A stretch of 64,000 bases of DNA from Acidobacteriaceae bacterium KBS 89 (GCA_000381605.1 KB906755.1:186001-250000); one strand, 5' to 3'; positions 26,534 to 35,334 are shown, counted from the first letter of the stretch. Notes: generated from the letters alone by a model not told the origin. Made by a program: numbers and translations.

Positions 26534-26548
26534 GAAGGGAGAACTGAC

Positions 26549-26644
26549 GTGGACAATGTAACGATGATTCGTATAGTGGCTGGTGTCCTCGCGGTAGTCG
26601 TGCTGGTTATCTTGATCCAGCGCCGCCGCAAGCGTGTCGAATAG
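26549..26644 (+). CDS. 31-residue single-pass membrane peptide after TadC
   Basis: GTG start at 26549 with AAGGGAGAA eight bases upstream, 15 bp after the tadC stop. The product begins MDNVTMIRIVAGVLAV, continues as a hydrophobic helix (about 7-23) and ends in a positively charged tail QRRRKRVE, which predicts an N-out/C-in or cytoplasmic-anchored single-pass topology. I do not recognise a family. The spacing and ribosome site support translation as part of the tad operon; it might be a small stabilising subunit of the platform. Confidence 0.55.
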   Translation: MDNVTMIRIVAGVLAVVVLVILIQRRRKRVE

Positions 26645-26848
26645 GCAATTTCTTGCATGTACTAAAAGTATCGGGGACGCTTCTTTCGATAGATGATGGT
26701 TGGTGATATTTTGCTATACGAAAGAGGCGCCTTCGCGCACCAAGAAAGACGACATCGGAGAAAGGAGCTGCATGGGCCATCATTTGCCAACTAACCAAGG
26801 CACGGGATGCATCTGATTGTGATATCCGAATTGCTCGAGAGTAGAAAA

Positions 26849-27361
26849 ATGAACAAGAGAACTTACTGCGTATATAACCAGACACGTGAATGCTTTCTCA
26901 GCCTGGGGGTCACGTCGGCCGACACCACCTTTTCACGTCTGAAGGGGTTGATTGGCAGGCTCAAACTCAGAGTGGATGAAGGGCTTTGGGTCGTGCCCTC
27001 TTGCGGAGTCCACACGTTTGGAGTTCTGTTTCCTTTGGATCTGATATACCTGGACGAGAATCATCAGGTCATTCACACCATAGAGCATTTTCCCAGTTTT
27101 CGTATCGCGCCTTTACGAACACAGGCTACAAGTGTTCTTGAACTGCCGACGCATACTATTTTTTCTTCGCAGACTCAGCCGGGAGACAAGCTGCTGATAT
27201 GTGCGATTGAAGAGATAGCACGCCGCTTTAACAAAGCGGAAATAGCGGAACTCAGGAGTCAAACTCAAGGAACCGACACACACGTTGCTTGCCAAGAAAC
27301 TGCAAAGCAAGACAGCTGGGTTCGCGATGGAGATTTGCGAAGCAGCCAATTGAAAGTTTAA
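26849..27361 (+). CDS. DUF192 family protein (first copy)
   Basis: 170 residues from the ATG at 26849; an ATG at 26807 is an alternative. The DUF192 core spans about residues 15-125: FSRLKGLIGR, GLWVVPSCGVHTFGVLFPLDLIYLD, then VLELPTHTIFSSQTQPGDKL. DUF192 is a small beta-barrel of unknown function, often found with a signal peptide, which is absent here. A second DUF192 gene at 34645 flanks the other side of the same pilus locus. The tail after residue 130 is polar and unrelated to the family. Confidence 0.82.
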   Translation: MNKRTYCVYNQTRECFLSLGVTSADTTFSRLKGLIGRLKLRVDEGLWVVPSCGVHTFGVLFPLDLIYLDENHQVIHTIEHFPSFRIAPLRTQATSVLELPTHTIFSSQTQPGDKLLICAIEEIARRFNKAEIAELRSQTQGTDTHVACQETAKQDSWVRDGDLRSSQLKV

Positions 27362-27471
27362 AGAGGCACTGCATAACTTGGACATTTGATTCACTTCTTT
27401 CAATGCACTCAAGGCCGGAACAGTAATTTGGCTTGACGTATAGAGTGCGCAGCAACTATGGGGTAACCAAG

Positions 27472-29187
27472 ATGAGCTCAGTTACAAATTGGCTCAAGAA
27501 ACTTAAGACTTACGATCACCGAAAATTCTCACGGCGTGACTCGCCGCAACTTGTTGCGCATTACTGGAATGGCGCCGCTCCGATCGCTCACAAGATCCGA
27601 AATATCAGCGCGACCGGGTTCTATCTCTTGACCGAGGAGCGTTGGCGTCCGGGCACTGTGGTTACGATGACGCTGCAAAGAACCGACATTCCGGATGCAA
27701 ATATCAATCCAGAGGGCTATATTACGGTCCTATCAAAGGTAATTCGGATCGGCACGGATGGAGTTGCTTTCGAGTTTACGCCGCTTCCTGAGGAGAGTAC
27801 GAAGCAGTCAGTAGGTCAAATAAGAGGGTCGATCGGGAGAAAAGCGCTTGGCAAATTTATGGAGCAACTCAAATCGGACCAAGGCCACGTGATTATTGGG
27901 TATACCGCGGACAACCTGGAGGCGAGCGTTGTTAAGCCAGGACGACGGTACCTCGATGCCCGGAGGAACGATATGAAAAGGCTTACTGATGAGAGCGGAC
28001 AGGCCATGATACTTTCGGTTCTGTGCATGACGTGTCTTTTCGGGTTTGTCGCACTCGCGGCTGACGTGGGAATCATGCTGCGTGAGAAAAGACTTCTGCA
28101 AATTGCGGCTGATAGTGCAGCCATCGCTGGAGCGCTGGAACTCAACTACAACCCTGCAGGTATAACTGCAGCGGCCCAGGCAGCCGCATCGCAAAATGGC
28201 TTCGCGAGTACTACAAGCGGTGTTACCACGGCAGCCGGTGTCACGGTTACGGTCAACCCTACACCTTTATATGGTCCTTACGCGGGCCTGCCAGGTTATG
28301 TTGAAGTGATTGTTTCCCAGAGACAGCCGACCTTGTTTATGGGGCTCTTCGGAGTACTTAATATGACCCCCACCGTCAGGGCGGTTGCCCAGAATGGTGG
28401 TTCGTCCTATAGCTGCATCAACGTGACAAACCCTACGGCGCCTCAAGCAATGAAGTTGCAAGGATCGTTTGACGTAACCGCGCCGAATTGCGGCGTCGTT
28501 ATTGATTCGAACGATCCTGATGCCCTGCACTTCGTGGGAGGGGCAGGCAATCTGACCGCCGGATCGGTCGGTGTCGTAGGTGGCTGTGGCGGCCAATGTG
28601 GGGATAGCTCCCCGACCCCGGTCACGGGAATCGTTCCCCAAGGCGACCCTCTTGGCTACCTCCAGCCGTCTTTCCCTACCCCGACTGGCTGCACTGCTGG
28701 CGGCACACTGACGGGAGCGGTAGCGCCTGGATGTTACAGCGGCAATGTCACAGTAAATAATGCGGTTCTTACGGGAATGTATATCTTTACTGGAAACCTC
28801 ACTTTGAGCCATTCCGTGACGACGGGAACGGGCGGCGCGACTATCGATTTAACCAGTGGCACCTTGACGGAGACCCCCAACACTGTGTTGAATCTTGTCG
28901 CGCCTACAACTGGTACCTTCCACGGGATTGCCATCATGGCACCTCAGTCCAATACGAGCACGCTTACGCTCGAGTTTGGCAACGCCACAGGACTTATTGA
29001 CGGGATTATCTATGCACCCGGCGCCAACTTATACCTACACGACAGCGGCGGCGGCACTAGTGGTTTGACGCTCATCACGGACTTAATCGTGGGGACTTTC
29101 TTTGACCAGACCGGAAGTCTCAACCTCCAGAGTTATTCCGCGACGACCCCAGGGTCGCCGCTTACGAAAGTGACGCTGGTGGAATGA
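27472..29187 (+). CDS. PilZ domain fused to TadG-like pilus assembly protein
   Basis: 571 residues from the ATG at 27472 (frame open from a TTG at 27433). An N-terminal PilZ domain (about 15-115) keeps both c-di-GMP motifs: RxxxR (Arg17-Arg21, RKFSR) and NxSxxG (Asn44-Gly49, NISATG). A linker leads to a TadG-like part starting ESGQAMILSVLCMTCL, a membrane helix, then a Thr/Gly-rich periplasmic domain of about 350 residues. An in-frame ATG at 27973 (residue 168) has a strong CGGAGGAAC site 6 bp upstream, so a TadG form without PilZ may also be made. The fusion would link c-di-GMP directly to pilus assembly. Confidence 0.82.
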   Translation: MSSVTNWLKKLKTYDHRKFSRRDSPQLVAHYWNGAAPIAHKIRNISATGFYLLTEERWRPGTVVTMTLQRTDIPDANINPEGYITVLSKVIRIGTDGVAFEFTPLPEESTKQSVGQIRGSIGRKALGKFMEQLKSDQGHVIIGYTADNLEASVVKPGRRYLDARRNDMKRLTDESGQAMILSVLCMTCLFGFVALAADVGIMLREKRLLQIAADSAAIAGALELNYNPAGITAAAQAAASQNGFASTTSGVTTAAGVTVTVNPTPLYGPYAGLPGYVEVIVSQRQPTLFMGLFGVLNMTPTVRAVAQNGGSSYSCINVTNPTAPQAMKLQGSFDVTAPNCGVVIDSNDPDALHFVGGAGNLTAGSVGVVGGCGGQCGDSSPTPVTGIVPQGDPLGYLQPSFPTPTGCTAGGTLTGAVAPGCYSGNVTVNNAVLTGMYIFTGNLTLSHSVTTGTGGATIDLTSGTLTETPNTVLNLVAPTTGTFHGIAIMAPQSNTSTLTLEFGNATGLIDGIIYAPGANLYLHDSGGGTSGLTLITDLIVGTFFDQTGSLNLQSYSATTPGSPLTKVTLVE

Positions 29188-29190
29188 ACA

Positions 29191-29685
29191 ATGAAGACCC
29201 CATGCACAATGCTTCGACGTAATCGACGTGAGAACAGTGGGCAGGCGTTCATCGAACTCGCCCTTGTACTGCCGATATTTATCCTGTTGCTCGTCGGAGC
29301 GGCCGAGGTCGGGCGCCTGGCATATGCGAGCATCGAGGTCTCCAATGCTGCTCATGCTGGAGCCGTCTATGCCGCGCAGACCCACACGACTGCTCAAGAT
29401 GCAGCAAATATTCAGTTGGCAGCGACCAGGGATGCGCCAGATGTGACGAGTTTGACAGCGACGGCTACGTACTCTTGCAGCTGCGAGAGTTCCACCGGTG
29501 TTATGACTCTTTCTGGTAGCTGCACCGGCATCACCACGGCCGTGGGCTCCTGTCCAAGCCCCTCTCGTATCATCCTGTACGTCCAGGTAACTACGGCCGC
29601 GCCAGTGGACACTCTGTTCCATCTCCCAGGAATCCCAAGCACGGTCACTCTTCGCGGATTTGCGAGCATGAGGGCGGAACAATAA
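29191..29685 (+). CDS. TadE-like pseudopilin (first copy)
   Basis: 164 residues. A short basic leader is followed by the TadE signature SGQAFIELALVLPIFILLLVGAAEVGR (split by Glu at the position recognised in pseudopilins) and a periplasmic beta-rich domain with two Cys pairs (CSCES, SCTG...SC). It should be cleaved by the CpaA peptidase and serve as a minor pilin. It starts 3 bp after the PilZ-TadG stop, and its own stop overlaps the next ATG by one base (TAATG). Confidence 0.85.
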   Translation: MKTPCTMLRRNRRENSGQAFIELALVLPIFILLLVGAAEVGRLAYASIEVSNAAHAGAVYAAQTHTTAQDAANIQLAATRDAPDVTSLTATATYSCSCESSTGVMTLSGSCTGITTAVGSCPSPSRIILYVQVTTAAPVDTLFHLPGIPSTVTLRGFASMRAEQ

Positions 29686-30215
29686 TGGATAGGCGATCGA
29701 TATTCGAGCGAATGTTGGATCCGGTGATGAGGCTCGTATTCAAGCGAAGGTGTCTCCGGAGGGAAGAAGGTTCAGCTATTTTGGAGACCGCGATGTCTAC
29801 CATCATCATGTTGATCTTCATCTTCGGCGTTATGGAGACAGGCTTCGCGCTTTACTCCTATCACTTTATCTCTGAAGCAGCGAGGGAAGGAACCCGCTAT
29901 GCGATCGTCCGGGGATCAACTGCGGGAGCTGCCTGTGCCAGCTACAGTTCCTCTGCATGCAAGGCAAGCACAACAGATGTTACAAACTATGTGAAGAACC
30001 TTGGATTTCCTGGAATTAACCCGAGTGATCTAACGGTAAATCCGGTTTGGTCGGCCTACCCTAAAGGAACATCATGTCCGGGGACACCTCCGTGCAACAG
30101 TCCCGGCAACCAGATTGCGGTGACCGTCCAGTACAACTTTCACTTGAATGTACCGTTTATTCCACCGAAAACGTACGCTCTGTCAAGTACAGCTGCGATG
30201 GTCATCCAACAATGA
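29685..30215 (+). CDS. TadE/TadF-like pseudopilin (second copy)
   Basis: 176 residues. The N-terminus is longer and basic, then EEGSAILETAMSTIIMLIF and a helix continuing to GVMETGF, the TadE/TadF pseudopilin pattern. The periplasmic domain has three short Cys motifs. Together with the two genes upstream it gives three Tad pseudopilin-like proteins in a row. It is the last plus-strand gene before the convergent TonB-like gene. Confidence 0.85.
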   Translation: MDRRSIFERMLDPVMRLVFKRRCLRREEGSAILETAMSTIIMLIFIFGVMETGFALYSYHFISEAAREGTRYAIVRGSTAGAACASYSSSACKASTTDVTNYVKNLGFPGINPSDLTVNPVWSAYPKGTSCPGTPPCNSPGNQIAVTVQYNFHLNVPFIPPKTYALSSTAAMVIQQ

Positions 30216-30251
30216 GGCTGGGGCCTTAGCTAGGGGCAATCAACAGGTGGC

Positions 30252-30276
30252 GCGGATTCCCAAAATGGGAATCCGC
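30252..30276. terminator. Perfect 11-bp hairpin between convergent genes
   Basis: GCGGATTCCCA (30252-30262), loop AAA, TGGGAATCCGC (30266-30276). It lies 36 bp after the second TadE-like stop and between convergent genes. There is no T-run on either strand, so termination would need Rho or the hairpin protects mRNA ends. Confidence 0.5.
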
Positions 30277-30489
30277 CAAAAATAAACACGCAAGCCGTGG
30301 CGTATTTCTCACACCCGAAAAGTGACCGTCAATCTGCCAGCTTTCACCAGCATTCCACCACAAATTCACCACAAAAAAACCACGTTCTACGACCCGCTTT
30401 TCACCAAAACCCCCGCAGAAACAGACAAATCCCCCTGCAAGAAAAAACTAACAAAACAATTGGATTTTGAGGAGAAATGGTCGGGGCGC

Positions 30490-31920
30490 TTATTCCGTCT
30501 GGTCCGGGATGATCAGAAGCACTTCGACCGCTGTGGCTTGTCCATTCTGCATGGACGGTCTGAACTGCCACTGCTGCAGCACATGAAGCAGGAACTTCGC
30601 TTCCGCCAACTCAGTAGGAAAGATGACGGCAAGTTGCTCGAATCGCCCCGCTGTGTTGACAAAACCATGGACCATGATGGCATCGGTATTAGCGTCTGCG
30701 TCGATGCTGGGCCGCGTAATGTCATATGGCCATGGCGCATCCGGACGGGCGACGTTGCCAGCAGTAGCTTGCTGTGCGCGGGGAAGGGAATACTGCAGGA
30801 CCCAGTTCTTGGCCGTGCCAACATGCAGAAAAACGGTGTACGCCAATCTGCCGCTCCACAAACGGCTTGTTTCCGGATAATCCTCTGCGAGTGATGATCC
30901 CACTACCACCACTCCAAATTTTCCGTCCTTCGGCAGATTGATATGAACGACCGTCGGTTGGTTGGCGCCTGAGGTAACACTGGCCTCGACACCAGACTGA
31001 CCGTTCGCGCCGCCCAGCCCAGCGGGACCACTTGCGCCTACCGCCTTACCAGCGTCATTCCCGGATGTATGGCCAGTCCCGGCTCCGTTTTCCTTGCCTT
31101 CTGCCTTGCCCCGACCGGTCTGCGACAGATCCTTTGGCTGGCCAGCGGTCAATGAACCAGTGAAGGGTGCCGGAGCAACCTCATTGATCATCGGCAATGT
31201 GGCAGTACCTTCCTGCTTAATGTCCGAGAGCGAGATCACGCTCGCCGGAGATGCTCGACCAGAGTCCTTCGACGCGGTCTCAGGGATCTGCTGCGTTTGC
31301 GTAGGGGCACTTACATTGACTGGCGACGTCTTGCTGGGTGTCGGCAGTGGAGCCTTGGTGTCGAATGGGCTGGCCGAAATCTTGAGGTCGGCTACACGCA
31401 TCTCCTGATTCGGAGCCTCAAGGGTAGGTTGGACCTCAATTTTAGTTACCGCCTCAGGTGCGGGCTGGACAATCTTCTTAACGGGAAGTTCTCGCGAACT
31501 CCATACGACAATCTGAGGGAGTGGGGTCTCCTGAGGAATCGTAAGATCCGGGGCATCCGGCTGAACCAAGGTTTGGATAGCCTGCTTCTGGGCTATGAAA
31601 TTGACCGGTATCCGGGGTGCGGCTGCCGCCTCTTGTGCACCGCCCGATGCAGAAGGTTGGGTTTTCGGCTGCTGTCCTGGATTCGGAAGAGGGTTTTGGG
31701 CGACCCTCTGCCTTTTCGGTTCAGGCGTATGCAGCTCCATTATCCGTACGGCATATCTTTCAGTAATTGATCGCGAATCTACCTTGCGCGCTTGATTGAG
31801 GCCCAAGTAGAGTAAAACGCACGCACAAGCGTGGACAAGAATTGAGATGAAGAATGCAGAGGGCCCTCTCCGCAGAGGCGGTGGCTCCCCAAATAACACG
31901 ATGATAGGAGAAGACTTCAT
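30490..31920 (-). CDS. TonB-like energy-transducer protein, Pro/Thr-rich
   Basis: 476 residues: an N-terminal membrane helix (about 21-40, FFISILVHACACVLLYLGL), a long Pro-, Gln- and Ser-rich periplasmic stretch (about 60-330) and a TonB-like C-terminal domain (about 345-470) ending FLLHVLQQWQFRPSMQNG...VEVLLIIP, close to the usual W.F.PA..G pattern. Such proteins transfer proton-motive energy to outer-membrane partners or act as scaffolds. It is the only minus-strand gene inside the tad locus. Its start faces cpaB across a 320-bp region that holds tad box 2. Confidence 0.75.
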   Translation of the reverse strand: MKSSPIIVLFGEPPPLRRGPSAFFISILVHACACVLLYLGLNQARKVDSRSITERYAVRIMELHTPEPKRQRVAQNPLPNPGQQPKTQPSASGGAQEAAAAPRIPVNFIAQKQAIQTLVQPDAPDLTIPQETPLPQIVVWSSRELPVKKIVQPAPEAVTKIEVQPTLEAPNQEMRVADLKISASPFDTKAPLPTPSKTSPVNVSAPTQTQQIPETASKDSGRASPASVISLSDIKQEGTATLPMINEVAPAPFTGSLTAGQPKDLSQTGRGKAEGKENGAGTGHTSGNDAGKAVGASGPAGLGGANGQSGVEASVTSGANQPTVVHINLPKDGKFGVVVVGSSLAEDYPETSRLWSGRLAYTVFLHVGTAKNWVLQYSLPRAQQATAGNVARPDAPWPYDITRPSIDADANTDAIMVHGFVNTAGRFEQLAVIFPTELAEAKFLLHVLQQWQFRPSMQNGQATAVEVLLIIPDQTE

Positions 31921-32092
31921 ATCTGGATGAATTGCCCGTCCTTAGCAAGGTGTTATTTGCGGCATTTCTTGAGTTGATGCTCCGCTATTCCGTGTAGCAA
32001 TTTCCTGACCAACACGAGTCTCTGGTAAATCTTTGTTAATCGATAGCCCTTGGGCCGAAGCGTGTCTAGCTAGCTACATTGGCATGAGGGGT

Positions 32093-32112
32093 GGTATACA
32101 CATGTTCACACT
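32093..32112 (+). promoter_or_regulatory. Tad box 2 (candidate enhancer-binding site)
   Basis: GGTATACACATGTTCACACT. It shares GTATACAC and GTTCACAC with tad box 3 at identical spacing. It starts 77 bp upstream of the -24 element of the cpaB promoter candidate and 173 bp from the start of the divergent TonB-like gene. Confidence 0.6.
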
Positions 32113-32169
32113 TGGTGCGTGGTGTCCCAGCTAACCCCCTGATTCTCCATCGAAAGGAAGTTTTTTCTT

Positions 32170-32185
32170 TGGCATAGCAATTGCG
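32170..32185 (+). promoter_or_regulatory. Sigma-54 promoter candidate of the cpaB operon
   Basis: TGGCATAGCAATTGCG, preceded by T, gives TTGGCAT-N5-TTGCG with GG and GC 10 bp apart. The predicted start near 32196 leaves a 45-nt leader before the cpaB ATG. It is the best match to consensus among the three tad promoters. Confidence 0.62.
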
Positions 32186-32240
32186 ATTGCTATGGAAGGA
32201 AGGGAACTGGCAAACGCAGCCGGCTCCAAGGGACCGCTGA

Positions 32241-33089
32241 ATGAATCGAAGACTGCTAAACATCCTCCTGATTGCCTTCGTTATTGCCGCCGGATGCAGT
32301 TACATCGTCTTTCGTCTGGTTGGAAGTCGACTATCTGCGACGCATCAGACGACGACACATGTGTTGGCAGCTGCCACGGACATTAAGCTGGGAAGCGTCC
32401 TACGTGACGTCGACCTGACAACAATCGAAATCGCCGGGACTTTGCCAAAAGGTGCCATCGTCAAGAAGGAAGATGCAATTGGCAGAGGCGTGCTCTCCAA
32501 TCTTTACCTTGGCGAGCCTCTCCTTGAGAGTCGCCTCGCAGCACCAGGTTCGGGCGGTGGTCTCGCCGCTACAATTCCGCAGGGCATGAGGGCCTCCGCG
32601 GTGAAAGTGAATGATGTCGTGGGCGTCGCGGGGTTTGTAACTCCAGGAATGCGCGTCGATGTGCTGATTTCGGGCAATCCTCCGGGGGCCGCGAATGCGA
32701 CTCAAGGGACGATGGTAAAGACGCTGCTTCAGAATATCGAGGTCTTGTCAGCCGGCACTGACATTCAACGTGACGCCGAGGGTAAGCCTCAACAAGTCCA
32801 GGTAGTTAATCTATTGGTTACTCCGCAGCAGGCGGAGCTCCTGAGCCTGGCCAGTAACGAAACACACATCCAGCTCGTCTTGCGCAATCCGCTGGACACT
32901 AAGCTTGACAAGCCACCCGGGACCGCTATGGCGCAGCTATTCACGGATGGAGCCCCGCCGAAGGCTCCGGTGGTTGGTCGCAGAACAACACCTGCGGCCG
33001 CACCCACCTCTCGCGTTTACCTGGTCGAAGTTTTCAATGGGTCAAAAAAAACCGAGGCTAAATTTGCTGCTGGCGAGGAAAAACAGTGA
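32241..33089 (+). CDS. cpaB: Flp pilus assembly protein CpaB/RcpC (SAF domain)
   Basis: 282 residues. One N-terminal membrane helix (about 5-24) is followed by a SAF domain (VLAAATDIKLGSVLRDVDL...VLSNLYLGEPLLESRLA) and the RcpC region (PQGMRASAVKVNDVVGVAGFVTPGMRVDVL, split by conserved Gly-Pro-Gly). CpaB is a periplasmic component thought to bridge to the secretin, encoded next with overlapping codons (GTGA). Length is normal for the family. Confidence 0.92.
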   Translation: MNRRLLNILLIAFVIAAGCSYIVFRLVGSRLSATHQTTTHVLAAATDIKLGSVLRDVDLTTIEIAGTLPKGAIVKKEDAIGRGVLSNLYLGEPLLESRLAAPGSGGGLAATIPQGMRASAVKVNDVVGVAGFVTPGMRVDVLISGNPPGAANATQGTMVKTLLQNIEVLSAGTDIQRDAEGKPQQVQVVNLLVTPQQAELLSLASNETHIQLVLRNPLDTKLDKPPGTAMAQLFTDGAPPKAPVVGRRTTPAAAPTSRVYLVEVFNGSKKTEAKFAAGEEKQ

Positions 33090-34624
33090 GAGTACGAACC
33101 CGGATCCCTATTGCTTGCTTGTGTGTATTGTCTTTTGCGGCCTGTTCGGAAGTTCTTCACCCCCAGGCATCGCGCCCTGTTGCTCCAGCAGCCCAGGGCG
33201 TCGGCGCAGACCAGTCCAATGATCTCTCCGTCACCGTGGGCAAATCGGCACTCGTCGACTTCAACAAGCCTGTTGTACGTGTCGCGATCGGCTTCGGGGA
33301 GGTTGCCGAAGCGACAGCCGTCAGCCCGACCGAGGTCATGGTCAACGGCAAAATCGTCGGCAATACTAGCCTGATTGTTTGGGAACAGGGAGGCGAACGT
33401 CAATTTTTCAATGTGACCGTCCATCCCAGCCGTGCCGCAGCGGACGAGAGCATCAACTCGCTTCGTCGCGAACTCAAGGCAGCGATGCCGGGACAAAATA
33501 TCACTGCCGTCTCGGAGAACAATCTCGTCTTCCTGAGGGGCACAGTGAATGACCTCGCGAGCTCTGAGCGCGCCGTCCAGATGGCCTCTAGTGCGGGCAA
33601 GGTCGTCAATCTGTTGTATGTCAATGTCCCACCGCCGCCGCAGCAAATTCTTTTGAAGGTACACTTCGCCAGTGTTGACCGGAATTCGTCCCGTCAGCTC
33701 GGCCTGAATTTGTTCAGTACCGGCGCGGCAAATACCATCGGAACCGTCACTACCGGGCAGTTCACTGCCCCATCGGTCAGTAGCCCGACCAGTTCACCGC
33801 TAGCAACTATATCGGATGCGCTGAACATCTTCCTCTTCCGCCCGGACATCAACCTGGGCGCCACCATCAAGGCGATGGAACAGCAAGGGCTCGCAGAGGT
33901 CCTCGCTGAACCCAACATCATCGCGGAGGATGGCAAACAGGCGAGCTTTCTCGCTGGGGGAGAATATCCCTACCCTACCGTTCAGGGGACCGCAGGGGGA
34001 GTTGGGGGAGCTATCACGATCACATTCAAGGAATATGGCATTCGTCTGAACTTTATCCCAACCATCACTCCTCGTGGAACTATCCGTCTTCAGGTCGCAC
34101 CGGAGGTCAGCGCGCTGGACTTCGCCAATGCCGTAACGATTTCGGGATTCACAGAACCCGCGATTACTGTTCGCAGAGTGAAGACAGAGGTCGAATTGAA
34201 CGAAGGGCAAAGCTTTGCGATCGGCGGCCTGCTCGACAACCGCGAAACCCAGACCTTCTCGAAGATTCCGTTTATTGGAAGCATTCCAATCCTGGGCAAA
34301 CTCTTCCAATCGATTTCAAGAAATAAAACGAATACCGAACTTATCGTCATTGTAACGCCGGAGATCGTCGACCCGATCAATGTGGGTCAGCCCCTGCCTC
34401 AATTGAACTATCCAGAGAAATTCATGGCGCCGAACTCCGACATACCGATGACTAATCCGGTAACGAATGTGTCAGGGGCCAGACCGCCGGTTTCTCCGCC
34501 ACCATCGATTCCTGTGGAGAAATTGATTGAGAGTATGAAGCCGGAGAAACCGCTCGTGATGGAAGGCTCGTACTCTTCAGGCGGGTATAGTTCGGGCTCA
34601 TCCACGTCCTCTACTCCTCAATAA
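33086..34624 (+). CDS. cpaC: CpaC/RcpA outer-membrane secretin
   Basis: 512 residues with a GTG start overlapping the cpaB stop. A signal peptide is followed by a CpaC-type N-terminal domain (VTVGKSALVDFNKPVVRVAIG), a BON-like segment (about 125-170) and the secretin domain (about 235-435), with GLAEVLAEPNIIAEDGKQASFLAGGEYPYP and ELIVIVTPEIVDPI as the conserved core and exit. It forms the outer-membrane pore for Flp pili. The C-terminal 70 residues are Pro/Ser-rich. No RcpB or TadD pilotin was found nearby. Confidence 0.93.
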   Translation: MRVRTRIPIACLCVLSFAACSEVLHPQASRPVAPAAQGVGADQSNDLSVTVGKSALVDFNKPVVRVAIGFGEVAEATAVSPTEVMVNGKIVGNTSLIVWEQGGERQFFNVTVHPSRAAADESINSLRRELKAAMPGQNITAVSENNLVFLRGTVNDLASSERAVQMASSAGKVVNLLYVNVPPPPQQILLKVHFASVDRNSSRQLGLNLFSTGAANTIGTVTTGQFTAPSVSSPTSSPLATISDALNIFLFRPDINLGATIKAMEQQGLAEVLAEPNIIAEDGKQASFLAGGEYPYPTVQGTAGGVGGAITITFKEYGIRLNFIPTITPRGTIRLQVAPEVSALDFANAVTISGFTEPAITVRRVKTEVELNEGQSFAIGGLLDNRETQTFSKIPFIGSIPILGKLFQSISRNKTNTELIVIVTPEIVDPINVGQPLPQLNYPEKFMAPNSDIPMTNPVTNVSGARPPVSPPPSIPVEKLIESMKPEKPLVMEGSYSSGGYSSGSSTSSTPQ

Positions 34625-34644
34625 ATGAAAGTCTATGCATCGTC

Positions 34645-35097
34645 ATGAGACTCACTAGTCGGATTCGAAACTGTTTCGCCGGCAAGAACAGGGCAGCTCC
34701 GAACGCTCGACTGAGGATTTTGAACCTATCTCGGCATACCGTGCTTGCTGATGCTGTTGAGGTCGCTGACCGCGCGGCTATTCGCAATAAAGGCCTGTTG
34801 GGACGACACAGTATTTCCGCTGGGGAGGGCCTTTGGATTGTCCCGTGCGAATCTGTCCATACCTTTGGCATGAGGTTCTCGATCGATCTTGTCTACCTTG
34901 ACCGCAACAAGAGGGTGAAGAAAGTTAGAAGTGATGTGCCTCCGTGGCGGGTGTCGGCGTGCCTTGCTGCGCATTCTGTGCTCGAACTCTCCCCTGGCAC
35001 AATTCAACTGACTCAAACCAGACCCGGGGACGAGCTGGAATTCTCTTCTACCGATCACTCAGCTGACGCCGACTTCCGTCTGGCGAAGGAGCTTTAG
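34645..35097 (+). CDS. DUF192 family protein (second copy)
   Basis: 150 residues. The DUF192 core: IRNKGLLGRHSISAGEGLWIVPCESVHTFGMRFSIDLVYLDR is visible over about 50-90 (given here only as a landmark by its GLWIVP and HTFGMRF motifs), followed by VLELSPGTIQLTQTRPGDELEF. It shares these motifs with the DUF192 protein at 26849, so the two are paralogues. It lies 20 bp after cpaC and probably belongs to the cpaB operon. There is no signal peptide. Function unknown. Confidence 0.82.
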   Translation: MRLTSRIRNCFAGKNRAAPNARLRILNLSRHTVLADAVEVADRAAIRNKGLLGRHSISAGEGLWIVPCESVHTFGMRFSIDLVYLDRNKRVKKVRSDVPPWRVSACLAAHSVLELSPGTIQLTQTRPGDELEFSSTDHSADADFRLAKEL

Positions 35098-35222
35098 GTA
35101 ATCTTCTGCTCCCCTTGGCCTGGTTTTTAGCTGCAGACCATGCCGAAAATTCCTAAAAACGACGCAAAATCCAGGCGTTCAGTAACTCGCAGCAAGGACT
35201 TGACATGGCATCTTCTTGCGCA

Positions 35223-35233
35223 TGTAAACACCC
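35223..35233 (+). promoter_or_regulatory. Partial tad box upstream of flp
   Basis: TGTAAACACCC repeats the left part of tad box 1 exactly, 33 bp upstream of tad box 3. The right half (TATTACCC) is degenerate. It may be a weak second activator site. Confidence 0.3.
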
Positions 35234-35255
35234 TATTACCCGCCCCGATTCCGTC

Positions 35256-35275
35256 TGTATACACCCGTTCACACC
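35256..35275 (+). promoter_or_regulatory. Tad box 3 (candidate enhancer-binding site)
   Basis: TGTATACACCCGTTCACACC. It starts 79 bp upstream of the -24 element of the flp promoter candidate, the same distance as at tad box 1. The left part TGTATACA is itself a perfect palindrome. Confidence 0.6.
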
Positions 35276-35334
35276 ACGGCCCGATCGAGCGGGCATATCT
35301 GTTTATTTAGAGGCAGTTAGCACTGGGATTCGAG

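Noticed and set aside
30322..30894. 190-codon plus-strand open frame
   Set aside because: Overlaps the conserved TonB-like C-terminal domain on the minus strand; its translation matches no family.
35206..35220. Sigma-54-like sequence TGGCATCTTCTTGCG upstream of flp
   Set aside because: GG and GC are 9 bp apart instead of 10, and it lies upstream of tad box 3. The element at 35335 has correct spacing and fits the other two units.
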